Below, in pieces: positions 1 through 7,313 of a DNA stretch of 64,000 nt. The notes under the pieces were generated by a model. It searched no databases. It worked only from the letters and a program-made list of their open reading frames with translations, and was not told the origin of the DNA. Numbering within the stretch: position 1 is the first letter of the stretch; the number at the start of each line of letters is the position of its first letter. Made by a program: the position numbers and the translations under genes. Location: assembly GCA_963702705.1 (NCBI GenBank), contig CAVPDR010000005.1, positions 1 to 64,000 of the forward strand, written 5' to 3'. This DNA is from VRUE01 sp963702705. GTDB lineage: Bacteria; Actinomycetota; Thermoleophilia; Solirubrobacterales; 70-9.

Positions 1-646
1 TGGTGTAGCGCAGGGTCAGGCCTTGACCGGGATCCGGCGGCTCGGCGGGGCGGCCGGCGCGGGCTAGGCGGTCTTCCAGGTTGGCCTTGACCTCGGGCCA
101 CTCGGAGTCGATCACGCTGAAGTAGGCGGAGTCGCGCTGGCCGACGTCGGGAACGATCATGTGGTTGCGCAGCACGCCCTCGAACTTGGCGGGCAGCGCG
201 GCGAGCGCGGCACGCGAGCGCTCGTTGCGGGCGTCGGTCTTGAACTCGACCCGGACGCAGCCGAGCGTCTCGAAGGCGTGGCCCATCATCAGCAGCTTCG
301 CCTCGAGGTTGGCGCCGCTGCGCCAGGCGCTCGGGTGCAGCCAGGTCCAGCCGATCTCGACCACTCGGTCGACGGGTCGGACGTTGAGGTAGCGGCTGCT
401 GCCGACGATCCGGCCGCTGCTGAGCAGGCGCGTCACGAACGGGCCCTCGCGGCCCGACTGCGCTGCGTCCCGGGTCAGCTCGATCCACTTCTCGAAGGTC
501 TCCCGCTCGTTCACGTTGGCCAACCAAGTCCAGATCTCGGGCGCTTGGGCGGCCTCCCAGAGTTCCTCGACGTGCTCCTCGCCGAACGGCTCGAGCGCGA
601 CGATCGACCCTTCGAGCCGTTCGGTCAGGTTCTCCACGGCGGCCAT
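1..646 (-). CDS. GNAT-family N-acetyltransferase, RimJ/RimL type (partial, C-terminus off the window)
   Basis: About 215 codons are open from ATG at 646 to base 1, so the C-terminus lies outside the window. The protein shows the RimJ/RimL layout: an N-terminal 'VALEP' strand near residue 16, a central IGWTWLHPSAW segment (about 98-108), the acetyl-CoA-site NERSRAAL stretch (141-148), and RDSAYFSVIDSEWP near 171-184. Such enzymes transfer acetyl from acetyl-CoA to an amine; the substrate is not predictable here. It resembles the GNAT gene at 33771-34358 in the genomic island across the same motifs, so the two belong to one subfamily. Confidence 0.85.
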   Translation of the reverse strand, partial: MAAVENLTERLEGSIVALEPFGEEHVEELWEAAQAPEIWTWLANVNERETFEKWIELTRDAAQSGREGPFVTRLLSSGRIVGSSRYLNVRPVDRVVEIGWTWLHPSAWRSGANLEAKLLMMGHAFETLGCVRVEFKTDARNERSRAALAALPAKFEGVLRNHMIVPDVGQRDSAYFSVIDSEWPEVKANLEDRLARAGRPAEPPDPGQGLTLRYT

Positions 647-677
647 TCTGGCAAGGCGGGGAGAGGCTCAGTGCGAC

Positions 678-1163
678 TCAGAGGTCCAGCCGGAAGACGA
701 GCCGCGCGTGACCGCTCCCGTCGGTTTCGTCGCGATCCGGCAGGCGCCGGTAGCCGAGCGATTCGTAGAGGCGGTGGGCGGCCCGCTGGTAGGGGCGGCT
801 CCAGAGCGCGATCGCGCTCCAGCCGGCGCCTCGTGCGAGCCCCTCGCAGCGGACGACCAGGTCCCGTCCGATTCCGAGCCCGCGTGCCGGGGCGGCGACG
901 ACGAGCCGCGACAGCTCCGCCTCGTCGGCCCTGGCGATCGCCCGCTCGGGTGCGCCCGGGGCGCTCAGGGCGACGACCCCGACCACCGTCCCGCTTTGCT
1001 CGGAGACGAATATCCGGCCGTGGCGGGCGGTCGCGAGGAAGTCGGCCTCCGCGTAGGGGTCGGTGCGACCGCCCTCGCCTTCGCCGACGTAGGCCGTCGT
1101 CCAGAGATCGGCGACCGCCGCCGCGTCGCCGGCGTTCGCGTCGCGGATGAGTCCGGCGCTCAC
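678..1163 (-). CDS. GNAT-family N-acetyltransferase
   Basis: A 161-residue single-domain acetyltransferase. The segment LSRLVVAAPARGLGIGRDLV (about 84-103) contains the R-G-x-G-I-G pyrophosphate-binding loop for acetyl-CoA, and AAHRLYESLGY (about 127-137) is the usual C-terminal motif B. Its start overlaps the stop of the upstream methyltransferase gene by four bases, so it is the last gene of a TetR-methyltransferase-GNAT operon. The substrate is unknown; detoxification of a small molecule would fit the TetR neighbour. Confidence 0.85.
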   Translation of the reverse strand: MSAGLIRDANAGDAAAVADLWTTAYVGEGEGGRTDPYAEADFLATARHGRIFVSEQSGTVVGVVALSAPGAPERAIARADEAELSRLVVAAPARGLGIGRDLVVRCEGLARGAGWSAIALWSRPYQRAAHRLYESLGYRRLPDRDETDGSGHARLVFRLDL

Positions 1164-1909
1164 AGCTCTTCGCGGATCAGGCGCAGTCCGATGTCGAGCT
1201 CGGGCAGCGTCCGCAGGTGGCCGTGCCGCTCGTCCCAGGCGCCGCTCTCCAGGTCTGCGCGCAGGCGCTCCTGTCCGTCCTCGATCGTCGCCGGCGGCAG
1301 GTGGTGCCAGAGCGAGCTGCCGCGCAGGAGGTCCGGGTCGAGGAAGAGCTCGGGTCGATCCCAGAGGGCACTGGTGAATTCATCCCGGCAGCGGCTCGGC
1401 GCCGGCAAGGTTTCGACACTCGCTCCGGGCAGGAGCGATTCCAGAAGCGCGATCGAGGGCATCAGCCGCTGCTCCAGCGCCATCGCTTCGGGGAAGTACT
1501 CGGCGAGCGTCCAGATCTCCGAGTTCCTCTCGGTGTCGATCGTCAGCAGGACGATCCGCCGCCGGGCGACGCGCCGCATCTCGGCCAGCCCTGCCACGAG
1601 GTCCGGCCAGTGGTGGATTGTCAGTACCCCCATCGCCGCGTCGACGCTCTTGTCCGCGAGCGGCAGGGCTTCGGCGACGCCTTCCAGGGCCGGTGCGGCG
1701 CCGGGCGGGCGCTGGGCAATCATCACCGGCGAAGGCTCGACCGCGATCGTCTCGCGGTCTGTCGGCTCATAGGAGCCGGTGCCGGCGCCGACGTTGACGA
1801 CGCTGCGCGCGTCTCCCAACGCCGCCCAGACCCTCGCCTCGATCCGCGGCTCGCCGCGGCGGAAGCCGGAGTAATCGATGCCCAGCCTGTCGTAGGTGGC
1901 GCCGCTCAT
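1160..1909 (-). CDS. class I SAM-dependent methyltransferase
   Basis: A 249-residue protein starting at ATG 1909, which overlaps the TetR stop codon (ATGA), indicating translational coupling. The SAM-binding motif I, VVNVGAGTGSYEP, lies near residues 38-50, followed by an acidic motif (IAVEPSPVMI) and the post-motif segment ALPLADKSVDAAMGVLTIHHW, typical of UbiE/BioC-like type 11 methyltransferases. The frame stays open upstream into the TetR gene, but only the 1909 start gives the family layout. The methyl acceptor is unknown. Confidence 0.85.
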   Translation of the reverse strand: MSGATYDRLGIDYSGFRRGEPRIEARVWAALGDARSVVNVGAGTGSYEPTDRETIAVEPSPVMIAQRPPGAAPALEGVAEALPLADKSVDAAMGVLTIHHWPDLVAGLAEMRRVARRRIVLLTIDTERNSEIWTLAEYFPEAMALEQRLMPSIALLESLLPGASVETLPAPSRCRDEFTSALWDRPELFLDPDLLRGSSLWHHLPPATIEDGQERLRADLESGAWDERHGHLRTLPELDIGLRLIREEL

Positions 1910-2538
1910 CGCCGGGCCCGCTCGCGCAGCATCGTCACCAGCAGCTCGACGAAATCGCCGTAGAGGTCGTCGCGAACCGCCTCGGGGCTGACCAGGGCTT
2001 CGATCGCGAGGCCGATGCCGAGCGCGCGCAGGACGAGGGCGAGGTCGGCGGGGGGGAGGGGTGACTTCAGCCCTTCCTCCTCTTCGTGGTGGGCGATGTA
2101 GGCCCCGATCGCCTCGCGCAGGGAAGCCGAGCGGGTGCCGAAGCGCACCGCCAGATCGGGCTCGCGGCCGGACTGTCCGAGGAACTCGAGGTGCAGGAGG
2201 AAGGACTCGCGGTCCGCGGCGAAGCGCTCCATCCACTGGTCGGCCAGGGCGCGGGCGCGGAGCTCGAGCGGCGCGTCGTCGTCAAGGCTCGCCTGGGTCG
2301 CTGCCAGCTCCTGTGCCCTGGCCGCCATGTAGTCCTCGAAGACGGCGAGGAAGAGGTCGGACTTGCCGCTGAAGTTGGAGTAAACGGCGCCGTGCGAGTA
2401 GCCGGCCCGCTCGGCGATCTCCTCGACCGAGGCGCCCTCGTAGCCGCGCTGGGCGAAGACGCTCGTCGCCGTGGCGATCAACTCGGCGCGGGTGCGCGCC
2501 TGCTTTTCGGCTCGGGTCTCCCGCGTCTTTCCCTCCAT
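1906..2538 (-). CDS. TetR-family transcriptional regulator
   Basis: A 210-residue repressor. The N-terminal helix-turn-helix runs over about residues 14-60: TRAELIATATSVFAQRGYEG, then VEEIAERAGYSHGAVYSNFSGK, the usual TetR recognition helix followed by the Y-x-x-F-x-x-K motif. The C-terminal ligand domain is less conserved, as expected. It is first in a minus-strand operon with the methyltransferase and GNAT genes and divergent from pdxH, with an inverted repeat in the shared intergenic region that is a likely operator. Confidence 0.9.
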   Translation of the reverse strand: MEGKTRETRAEKQARTRAELIATATSVFAQRGYEGASVEEIAERAGYSHGAVYSNFSGKSDLFLAVFEDYMAARAQELAATQASLDDDAPLELRARALADQWMERFAADRESFLLHLEFLGQSGREPDLAVRFGTRSASLREAIGAYIAHHEEEEGLKSPLPPADLALVLRALGIGLAIEALVSPEAVRDDLYGDFVELLVTMLRERARR

Positions 2539-2540
2539 TC

Positions 2541-2576
2541 AGATTGGGAGTGTAACTTAAATTGTGATACCAATCT
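2541..2576. promoter_or_regulatory. candidate TetR operator and divergent promoter
   Basis: The 41-bp gap between the divergent TetR and pdxH genes is AT-rich compared with its surroundings and carries a perfect inverted repeat, AGATTGG (2541-2547) and CCAATCT (2570-2576), 22 bp apart. A TetR repressor usually binds such a site next to its own gene. Which promoter it controls is inferred from position only. Confidence 0.5.
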
Positions 2577-2579
2577 CAT

Positions 2580-3167
2580 ATGGCCAAGGCGATGGCAGCA
2601 CCGCTCGAGATCCTCGACCGCTGGCTCGAGCAGGCGCGCGAGTCCGGCGCGGAGGAGCCCGGGGCGATGGTCCTGGCGACGGCGACGGTGGACGGCACGC
2701 CCTCTGCTCGCATGGTCACGCTCAAAAGGCTCGAGGCCGATGCGCTCGTCTTCACCACGGCGCTGTGGACCCGCAAGGCCGCGGAGCTGCTTGCCAATCC
2801 GCACGTAGCGGCGGTGTTCTACTGGCCGACGCTCGGTCGCCAGGTGCGGGTCGAGGGCAGGGGAGAGGTGGCGGAGCGCGAGCTCGCCGAGCAGCTCTTC
2901 GCCGGCCGGTCGCGGGAGCGTCAGCTGCAGACGCTCGCCTCTCGCCAAGGCAATGAGATCGAGAGTCTTGGTCCATTGCGCGAACGACTCGGGCAACTGC
3001 GCGACGAGACGGCCGGCCAGCCGATCGATTGCCCGCCCGATTGGGGCGCAATCAGGCTTGTCCCTGAGCGGGTCGAGTTCTGGCAGGAAGCCACCGATCG
3101 CCTCCACGAGCGCCGCCTCTATGAGATCGCCGGCAACGAGTGGCGCGACTCGCTCCTCGCCCCGTAA
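2580..3167 (+). CDS. pdxH: pyridoxamine 5'-phosphate oxidase
   Basis: A 195-residue FMN-dependent oxidase that converts pyridoxine or pyridoxamine 5'-phosphate into pyridoxal 5'-phosphate. The N-terminal split-barrel contains 'PSARMVTLKRLEADALVFTT' (about 40-59), the FMN-binding strand pair, followed by NPHVAAVFYWPTLGRQVRVEG (about 73-93). The C-terminal PdxH dimerisation region is present, with 'ERVEFWQEATDRLHERRLYE' near 161-180. Length fits the family. The ATG at 2580 lies at the edge of the operator region, so the leader is very short. Confidence 0.88.
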   Translation: MAKAMAAPLEILDRWLEQARESGAEEPGAMVLATATVDGTPSARMVTLKRLEADALVFTTALWTRKAAELLANPHVAAVFYWPTLGRQVRVEGRGEVAERELAEQLFAGRSRERQLQTLASRQGNEIESLGPLRERLGQLRDETAGQPIDCPPDWGAIRLVPERVEFWQEATDRLHERRLYEIAGNEWRDSLLAP

Positions 3168-3175
3168 ATCAAGCG

Positions 3176-3222
3176 AACTGCATCAAATTTTCTATCTGCC
3201 AGATTGAGAATTTGATGCAGTT
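3176..3222. terminator. bidirectional hairpin terminator between pdxH and dtd
   Basis: A perfect 14-bp inverted repeat, AACTGCATCAAATT (3176-3189) and AATTTGATGCAGTT (3209-3222), with a 19-base loop. It sits between two convergent genes and overlaps the dtd stop codon. Its AT-rich arms give a T-rich tail in both directions. Confidence 0.7.
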
Positions 3223-3637
3223 AGGTCTCGAGTAGGAGCGTCACCGGGCCGTCGTTAACCAGGGCCACGCCCATGCAGGCGCCGAAGACGCCCCTTGCGG
3301 CGCCGAGGCGCTCGCAGAAGCGGTCGTAGAGCGGCTCGGCCTCAGGGCCGGGGGCGGCTTCGAGGTAGCTGGGGCGATTGCCCTTGCGGGTCTCGCCGTA
3401 GAGGGTGAACTGGCTGACGCAGAGCACCTCGCGCTCGCCCAGCGGCTCGTTCATCCGTCCCTCGGCGTCGTCGAAGATCCGCAGCGCCCGCACCTTGTCG
3501 GCGAGTCGGTCCGCGTCCTCAGCCCCGTCGCTGCGCCGCACGCCGAGTAGGACCAGCATTCCGGGCCCGATCTGGGCCACCCGCTCGCCCTCGACGTCGA
3601 CCGCGGCCTGGCTGACCCGCTGGACGAGTGCCCTCAA
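3221..3637 (-). CDS. dtd: D-aminoacyl-tRNA deacylase
   Basis: A 138-residue DTD enzyme that hydrolyses D-amino acids (and glycine mischarged on tRNA-Ala) from tRNA. The two signature motifs are clear: SQFTLYGETRKGNRPSY near residues 75-91, and NDGPVTLLLET at the C-terminus, which carries the Gly-Pro motif of the substrate pocket. N-terminal MRALVQRVSQAAVDV is also typical. Slightly shorter than the usual 145 residues but all motifs are present. Confidence 0.95.
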   Translation of the reverse strand: MRALVQRVSQAAVDVEGERVAQIGPGMLVLLGVRRSDGAEDADRLADKVRALRIFDDAEGRMNEPLGEREVLCVSQFTLYGETRKGNRPSYLEAAPGPEAEPLYDRFCERLGAARGVFGACMGVALVNDGPVTLLLET

Positions 3638-3691
3638 TTTCGCCTCCCGTGCATCGCAGCAAGGTACCGCCTCCGGGCAACTGAGAAAATA

Positions 3692-3708
3692 AAAATGGAT
3701 CTCATTTT
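3692..3708. promoter_or_regulatory. Zur-like operator upstream of the zinc-uptake operon
   Basis: AAAATG-GATCT-CATTTT is a perfect 6-bp inverted repeat in an AT-rich patch just before the transporter operon. Known Zur boxes are AT-rich palindromes around AAATG...CATTT, and the operon itself encodes a Zur-type Fur protein. An overlapping TGAGA/TCTCA repeat (3682-3704) is also visible. Binding is inferred. Confidence 0.6.
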
Positions 3709-3723
3709 GATTTAATCGGCCCC

Positions 3724-4575
3724 TTGCTCGAGCCCTTCCAGCTGCCCTTCGTCCAGCGTGGCTTGATCGAGGTCCTGATCCTCGCCGTGCCCGCCGGCCT
3801 GCTCGGGACCTGGATCGTCCTGCGTGGGCTCGCCTTCTTCTCCCACGCCGTCGGTACCGCCGCCTTCCCGGGGCTGGTGCTGGCCGACGGGCTGGGGTTC
3901 GCGGCGCCGCTCGGCGCCCTCGGCGCCGCGGTCGTCTTCAGCCTTGGCGCCTCGCTGCTCGGCCGCCGCGACGAGGAGGACCGCGACAGCGTCGTCGCCA
4001 TCGTCCTCGTCGGCTGCCTCGCCGCCGGGGTGATCCTCGCCAGCGACGTCTTCGGCTCCGGCGCCAACGTCGAGACCCTGCTCTTCGGCAGCCTGCTGCT
4101 GGTCGACGGTGGCGACATCGCCCTCGCCGCGGTTGCCGCCGGGGCTGCGTTGGCGACCTCCTTCCTGTTCGGCCATTGCTGGCTCGCGGCCGGCTTCGAC
4201 CCCGGCGCTGCGGGCGCGGGCGGCGCGGCGGCGCGCGGCCTCGACCTCGCCCTACTCGGGCTGATCGCCCTCGCCACGACCGCGGCGCTCTCGGTGGTCG
4301 GCGCGCTGCTGGTCGGCGCGCTCTTCGTCGTGCCGGCGCTGACCGCCCGCCTCTTCACCGAGCGCATGCGGACCTGGCAGCTGGCCAGCGTCGCCCTCGT
4401 CGCCGCCGAGGGCGCGCTCGGGCTCTGGCTCTCGGTCGAAACCGACGCGCCGCCGGGGGCCACGATCGCCGTCGTCGCCGGCGCCGTCTTCGCCCTCGCC
4501 GCCGCGGCGCGCGCCCTGGCGGGTGCGCCTGCGGCGCGGCTGCTCGCCCTGGATGGGGGCACCGATGCAAGCTGA
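3724..4575 (+). CDS. metal (zinc/manganese) ABC transporter permease, ZnuB/MntB family
   Basis: A 283-residue membrane protein with about eight hydrophobic segments. The N-terminus FVQRGLIEVLILAVPAGLLG and the motif FSHAVGTAAFPGLVLAD (about 39-55) are hallmarks of the ABC-3 permease family. The start is probably TTG 3724 because no ATG lies between the Zur-like box and the conserved N-terminus. First gene of an operon with an ATPase, a second permease and a Fur protein. No substrate-binding lipoprotein is encoded nearby, so it must be elsewhere. Confidence 0.85.
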   Translation: MLEPFQLPFVQRGLIEVLILAVPAGLLGTWIVLRGLAFFSHAVGTAAFPGLVLADGLGFAAPLGALGAAVVFSLGASLLGRRDEEDRDSVVAIVLVGCLAAGVILASDVFGSGANVETLLFGSLLLVDGGDIALAAVAAGAALATSFLFGHCWLAAGFDPGAAGAGGAAARGLDLALLGLIALATTAALSVVGALLVGALFVVPALTARLFTERMRTWQLASVALVAAEGALGLWLSVETDAPPGATIAVVAGAVFALAAAARALAGAPAARLLALDGGTDAS

Positions 4576-5320
4576 GCCGCTGATCGAGGCGGCCGGACTC
4601 AGCGCGGGCTACGGCGGTGCGCCGGCGATCTCGGACGTCGAGTTCAGCCTCGCCGCGGGCCAGACGCTGGCCCTGCTCGGACCCAACGGCGGCGGCAAGA
4701 CGACGCTGCTGCGCGCCGTCCTCGGCGAGCTGCGTCCGGCCGCCGGGACCCTTCGCGTCGGTGCGACCTGCGGCACCGTGCCCCAGACCCAGCGCTCGCG
4801 GCTCGACTACCCGGTCTCGGCCCTCGACGTGGCGACGATGGGCACGCTTGCGCGCCTGCCCTGGTGGCGGCGGCCGGGCCGGGCCGAGCGCGAGGCGGCG
4901 ACACAGGCCCTTGCCCGGGTCGGCCTGCGCGACCTCGCCGGCGAGACCTTCGGCCGCCTCTCGGGCGGCCAGCGCCAGCGCGTCCTGATCGCCCGGGCGC
5001 TGGTCCAGGACGCCCGGGTGCTGCTGCTCGACGAGCCCTTCTCCGGTCTCGACCGTCCCAGCGCGGAGGGACTGGAGGCGCTGATCGCCGCGCTTGCCGC
5101 GGAGGGGCGGGGGATCGCGATCGCCACCCATGACCTCGAGCAGGCGCGCGCCTGCGACCTCGTCCTCTGCATCAACAAGCGCCAGGTCGCCTGCGGCCGG
5201 CCCGAGCAGGTGCTCGCCGACGTCGGCGTCCTCGAAGCGACCTACGGCGGCGCCATCGTCGAGATCCCCGGCACGGCCGGCCGCGCCATCCTGCCGCCCC
5301 ACCACCATCACCACCACTGA
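4565..5320 (+). CDS. metal ABC transporter ATP-binding protein with natural C-terminal His6
   Basis: A 251-residue ATPase of the ZnuC/MntA type. Walker A is GPNGGGKTT (near residue 40), the signature LSGGQRQRV lies near 135, Walker B is VLLLDEPFSGLD near 155, and the H-loop is ATHDLE near 192. The ATG at 4565 overlaps the permease gene by 11 bases. The protein ends in Leu-Pro-Pro followed by six histidines, a natural polyhistidine tail that could bind zinc and might sense cytoplasmic metal. Confidence 0.92.
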   Translation: MQAEPLIEAAGLSAGYGGAPAISDVEFSLAAGQTLALLGPNGGGKTTLLRAVLGELRPAAGTLRVGATCGTVPQTQRSRLDYPVSALDVATMGTLARLPWWRRPGRAEREAATQALARVGLRDLAGETFGRLSGGQRQRVLIARALVQDARVLLLDEPFSGLDRPSAEGLEALIAALAAEGRGIAIATHDLEQARACDLVLCINKRQVACGRPEQVLADVGVLEATYGGAIVEIPGTAGRAILPPHHHHHH

Positions 5321-6162
5321 TGCTCGCCCCTCTGCAGGAACCGTTCATGCAGCGCGCCCTCGCCGAGGTGATCCTCCTCGGCGCCGCCGGGGGGGCGCTG
5401 GGCTGCTGGGTCGTCTTCTACGGGTTCTCCTACGCGGCCGAGTCGCTCGCCCACTCGATCTTCCCGGGGCTCGTCCTCGCCGCGATCGCGGGGCTGCCGC
5501 TGCTGCTCGGGGCCGCCCCGGCGATCGTCCTCGCCGCACTGGCGATCGCGCTCTGCGCCCGGATCGCCGGGGTCGGCCGCGAGGCCGCAGTTGCGGTCGT
5601 GGTGACGACTATGTTCGGGCTCGGCGTGCTGCTGGCGCTCTCTCCGCGCTCGCCGCCGGGGGTGGAGGCGCTGCTCTTCGGCGACGTCTTCGGCGTCACC
5701 GACGCCGACCTGTTCGCCGCCGCCGGCCTCGCCCTGGCGGTCGCCGTTGCGCTTCGCCTGCTCCACGGCCGGCTCCTCGTCGCCGGCTTCGACCGCGGCG
5801 GCGCCCGCGCGCTCGGCGTTTCACCCGCCTTCGCCGACGCCGCCCTGCTGGTCCTGCTCGCGGCCGGGATCGTCGTCGCCGTCCAGGGCCTCGGCAACCT
5901 GCTCGTCGTCGCCGTCTTCGTCGGCCCGGCGGCAGCGGCGCGCCGACTCAGCGACCGCATGCTGCCGATGATGCTGCTGGCTACGGCGCTCGCGGTCCTC
6001 GCCGGCGTCGGCGGGCTCTATCTCTCCTACTACGCAGGGACCGCCGGCGGCGCCTCGGTCGCGCTGGCGATCGTCGCCGTCTACGCGCTCTCCATCCCTG
6101 TTTCCCGGCTGCGAGCGGGCCGCCGCCGGCCGTGCGTCCCTGCGGCGGTTACAGTCAGCTGA
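5320..6162 (+). CDS. metal ABC transporter permease, second subunit
   Basis: A 280-residue ABC-3 family permease that starts inside the ATPase stop codon (TGATG). The FMQRALAEVILLGAAGGALG N-terminus and ESLAHSIFPGLVLAA motif (about 40-54) match the permease at 3724-4575. The two permeases therefore probably form a heterodimer on the shared ATPase, unlike ZnuB, which is usually a homodimer. Multiple hydrophobic helices span the length; the C-terminal tail is arginine-rich. Confidence 0.88.
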   Translation: MLAPLQEPFMQRALAEVILLGAAGGALGCWVVFYGFSYAAESLAHSIFPGLVLAAIAGLPLLLGAAPAIVLAALAIALCARIAGVGREAAVAVVVTTMFGLGVLLALSPRSPPGVEALLFGDVFGVTDADLFAAAGLALAVAVALRLLHGRLLVAGFDRGGARALGVSPAFADAALLVLLAAGIVVAVQGLGNLLVVAVFVGPAAAARRLSDRMLPMMLLATALAVLAGVGGLYLSYYAGTAGGASVALAIVAVYALSIPVSRLRAGRRRPCVPAAVTVS

Positions 6163-6163
6163 A

Positions 6164-6607
6164 ATGCCGACCAAGGTCGACAGCGCCTGGGCCGAGCACG
6201 CCCTCGCCTCGCTGCAGCGGGCCGGCTACCGTCGCGGCGGCGCCCGCACCGCCGTGGTCGAGGCGCTGGCCGGCCACGACTGCGCGGTCACGGCGCTGGA
6301 TCTGGACGACGAGCTGCGCCGGCGCAAGCCCGCGGTCGGCCGGGCCAGCGTCTACCGCGCGCTCGAGCAGCTCGAGCAGCTCGGCCTCGTCCAGCGCCTC
6401 GAGGTGACCCGCGGCACCGCCGGCTACGAGCGGATCGAGCCCGGCGGCGAGCACCACCACCACGCGATCTGCCGCCGCTGCGGCCGCATGGTCCCCTTCG
6501 AGGACCCCTCGCTCGAGCGCGCCATCACCAAGCTCTCCGACGAGCTCAGCTTCGAGGTCACCGACCACGACGTGGTCCTGCGCGGCCTCTGCGAGCGCTG
6601 TTCATGA
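6164..6607 (+). CDS. zur: Fur-family regulator, probable zinc uptake regulator Zur
   Basis: A 147-residue Fur-family protein. The winged helix covers about residues 20-85 (RASVYRALEQLEQLGLVQRLE). GGEHHHHAICRRCGRMVPFED (about 93-113) supplies histidine metal ligands and the first CxxC, and LRGLCERC at the C-terminus supplies the second Cys pair of the structural zinc site. It is co-transcribed with zinc-type ABC genes behind a Zur-like box, which supports Zur over Fur or PerR. It should repress the operon when zinc is plentiful. Confidence 0.88.
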   Translation: MPTKVDSAWAEHALASLQRAGYRRGGARTAVVEALAGHDCAVTALDLDDELRRRKPAVGRASVYRALEQLEQLGLVQRLEVTRGTAGYERIEPGGEHHHHAICRRCGRMVPFEDPSLERAITKLSDELSFEVTDHDVVLRGLCERCS

Positions 6608-7311
6608 GCGACCTCGGCCAGATCTTCCTGCTCTCGCTGCTGGCGATGTTCAACCCGACTCTGCTCGCGGCGGTGACGCTGATGCTGCTGACCGAGCGCC
6701 CGAAGCGGTTGATGCTGGGCTACCTGCTCGGCGCCTACACGACCAGCATCACGGTTGGGCTGGCGATCGTCTTCGCCCTGCACGACTCGGGCGCGGTCAG
6801 CACCAGTAAGCAGACGCTCGGGCCGGTCGAGGACCTTGTCATCGGCGCCCTGCTGCTGCTCGTCGCCTACATCCTCGGCAGCGACCGCGACGCGCGCCTG
6901 CGCGAGCGTCGGGCGCGCCGCAAGCAGGCAAAGCTGGCCAAGAACGGGGGGGCGGAAAAGGAAGCGCTGCCGATGCGCCTGCTCGGCCGCGGATCGCCGC
7001 GGATCGCCTTCGTCGTCGGCCTCCTGCTCAGCTTCCCCGGAGTCTCCTACCTGACCGGGCTCAGCCACATCGACAAACTCGGCGCCGCCGCCGGGCCGAC
7101 CGCGCTGTTGGTGATCGGCTTCTGCCTGATCCAGCAGCTGCTGCTCGAGGTGCCCCTGGTCGGCTACATCCTCAGGCCCGAGGGCACGCAGCGCGCGGTC
7201 GATGACTTCCGCGCCTGGCTTGCCCGCAACGGGCGCCGGGCCGGGATAATCGTTGCCATCGTGCTCGGCGCGCTCCTGATCATCCGTGGAATCGCCGAGC
7301 TGGTGAGCTGA
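6604..7311 (+). CDS. GAP/Sap-family integral membrane protein
   Basis: A 235-residue membrane protein with about six hydrophobic helices split by a basic cytoplasmic loop (residues 97-122, RERRARRKQAKLAKNG). The N-terminus LFMNPT-like 'LLAMFNPTLLAAVTLMLLT' and 'SFPGVSYLTGL' near residue 144 resemble the GAP family that includes mycobacterial Sap, a sulfolipid-addressing protein. It overlaps the zur stop (ATGA) and may be translationally coupled. The transported compound is not known. Confidence 0.7.
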   Translation: MSDLGQIFLLSLLAMFNPTLLAAVTLMLLTERPKRLMLGYLLGAYTTSITVGLAIVFALHDSGAVSTSKQTLGPVEDLVIGALLLLVAYILGSDRDARLRERRARRKQAKLAKNGGAEKEALPMRLLGRGSPRIAFVVGLLLSFPGVSYLTGLSHIDKLGAAAGPTALLVIGFCLIQQLLLEVPLVGYILRPEGTQRAVDDFRAWLARNGRRAGIIVAIVLGALLIIRGIAELVS

Positions 7312-7313
7312 CG

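Noticed and set aside
161..1150. Long arginine/proline-rich open frame on the plus strand
   Set aside because: It overlaps two clear GNAT genes on the minus strand and has the composition of an antisense frame in GC-rich DNA.
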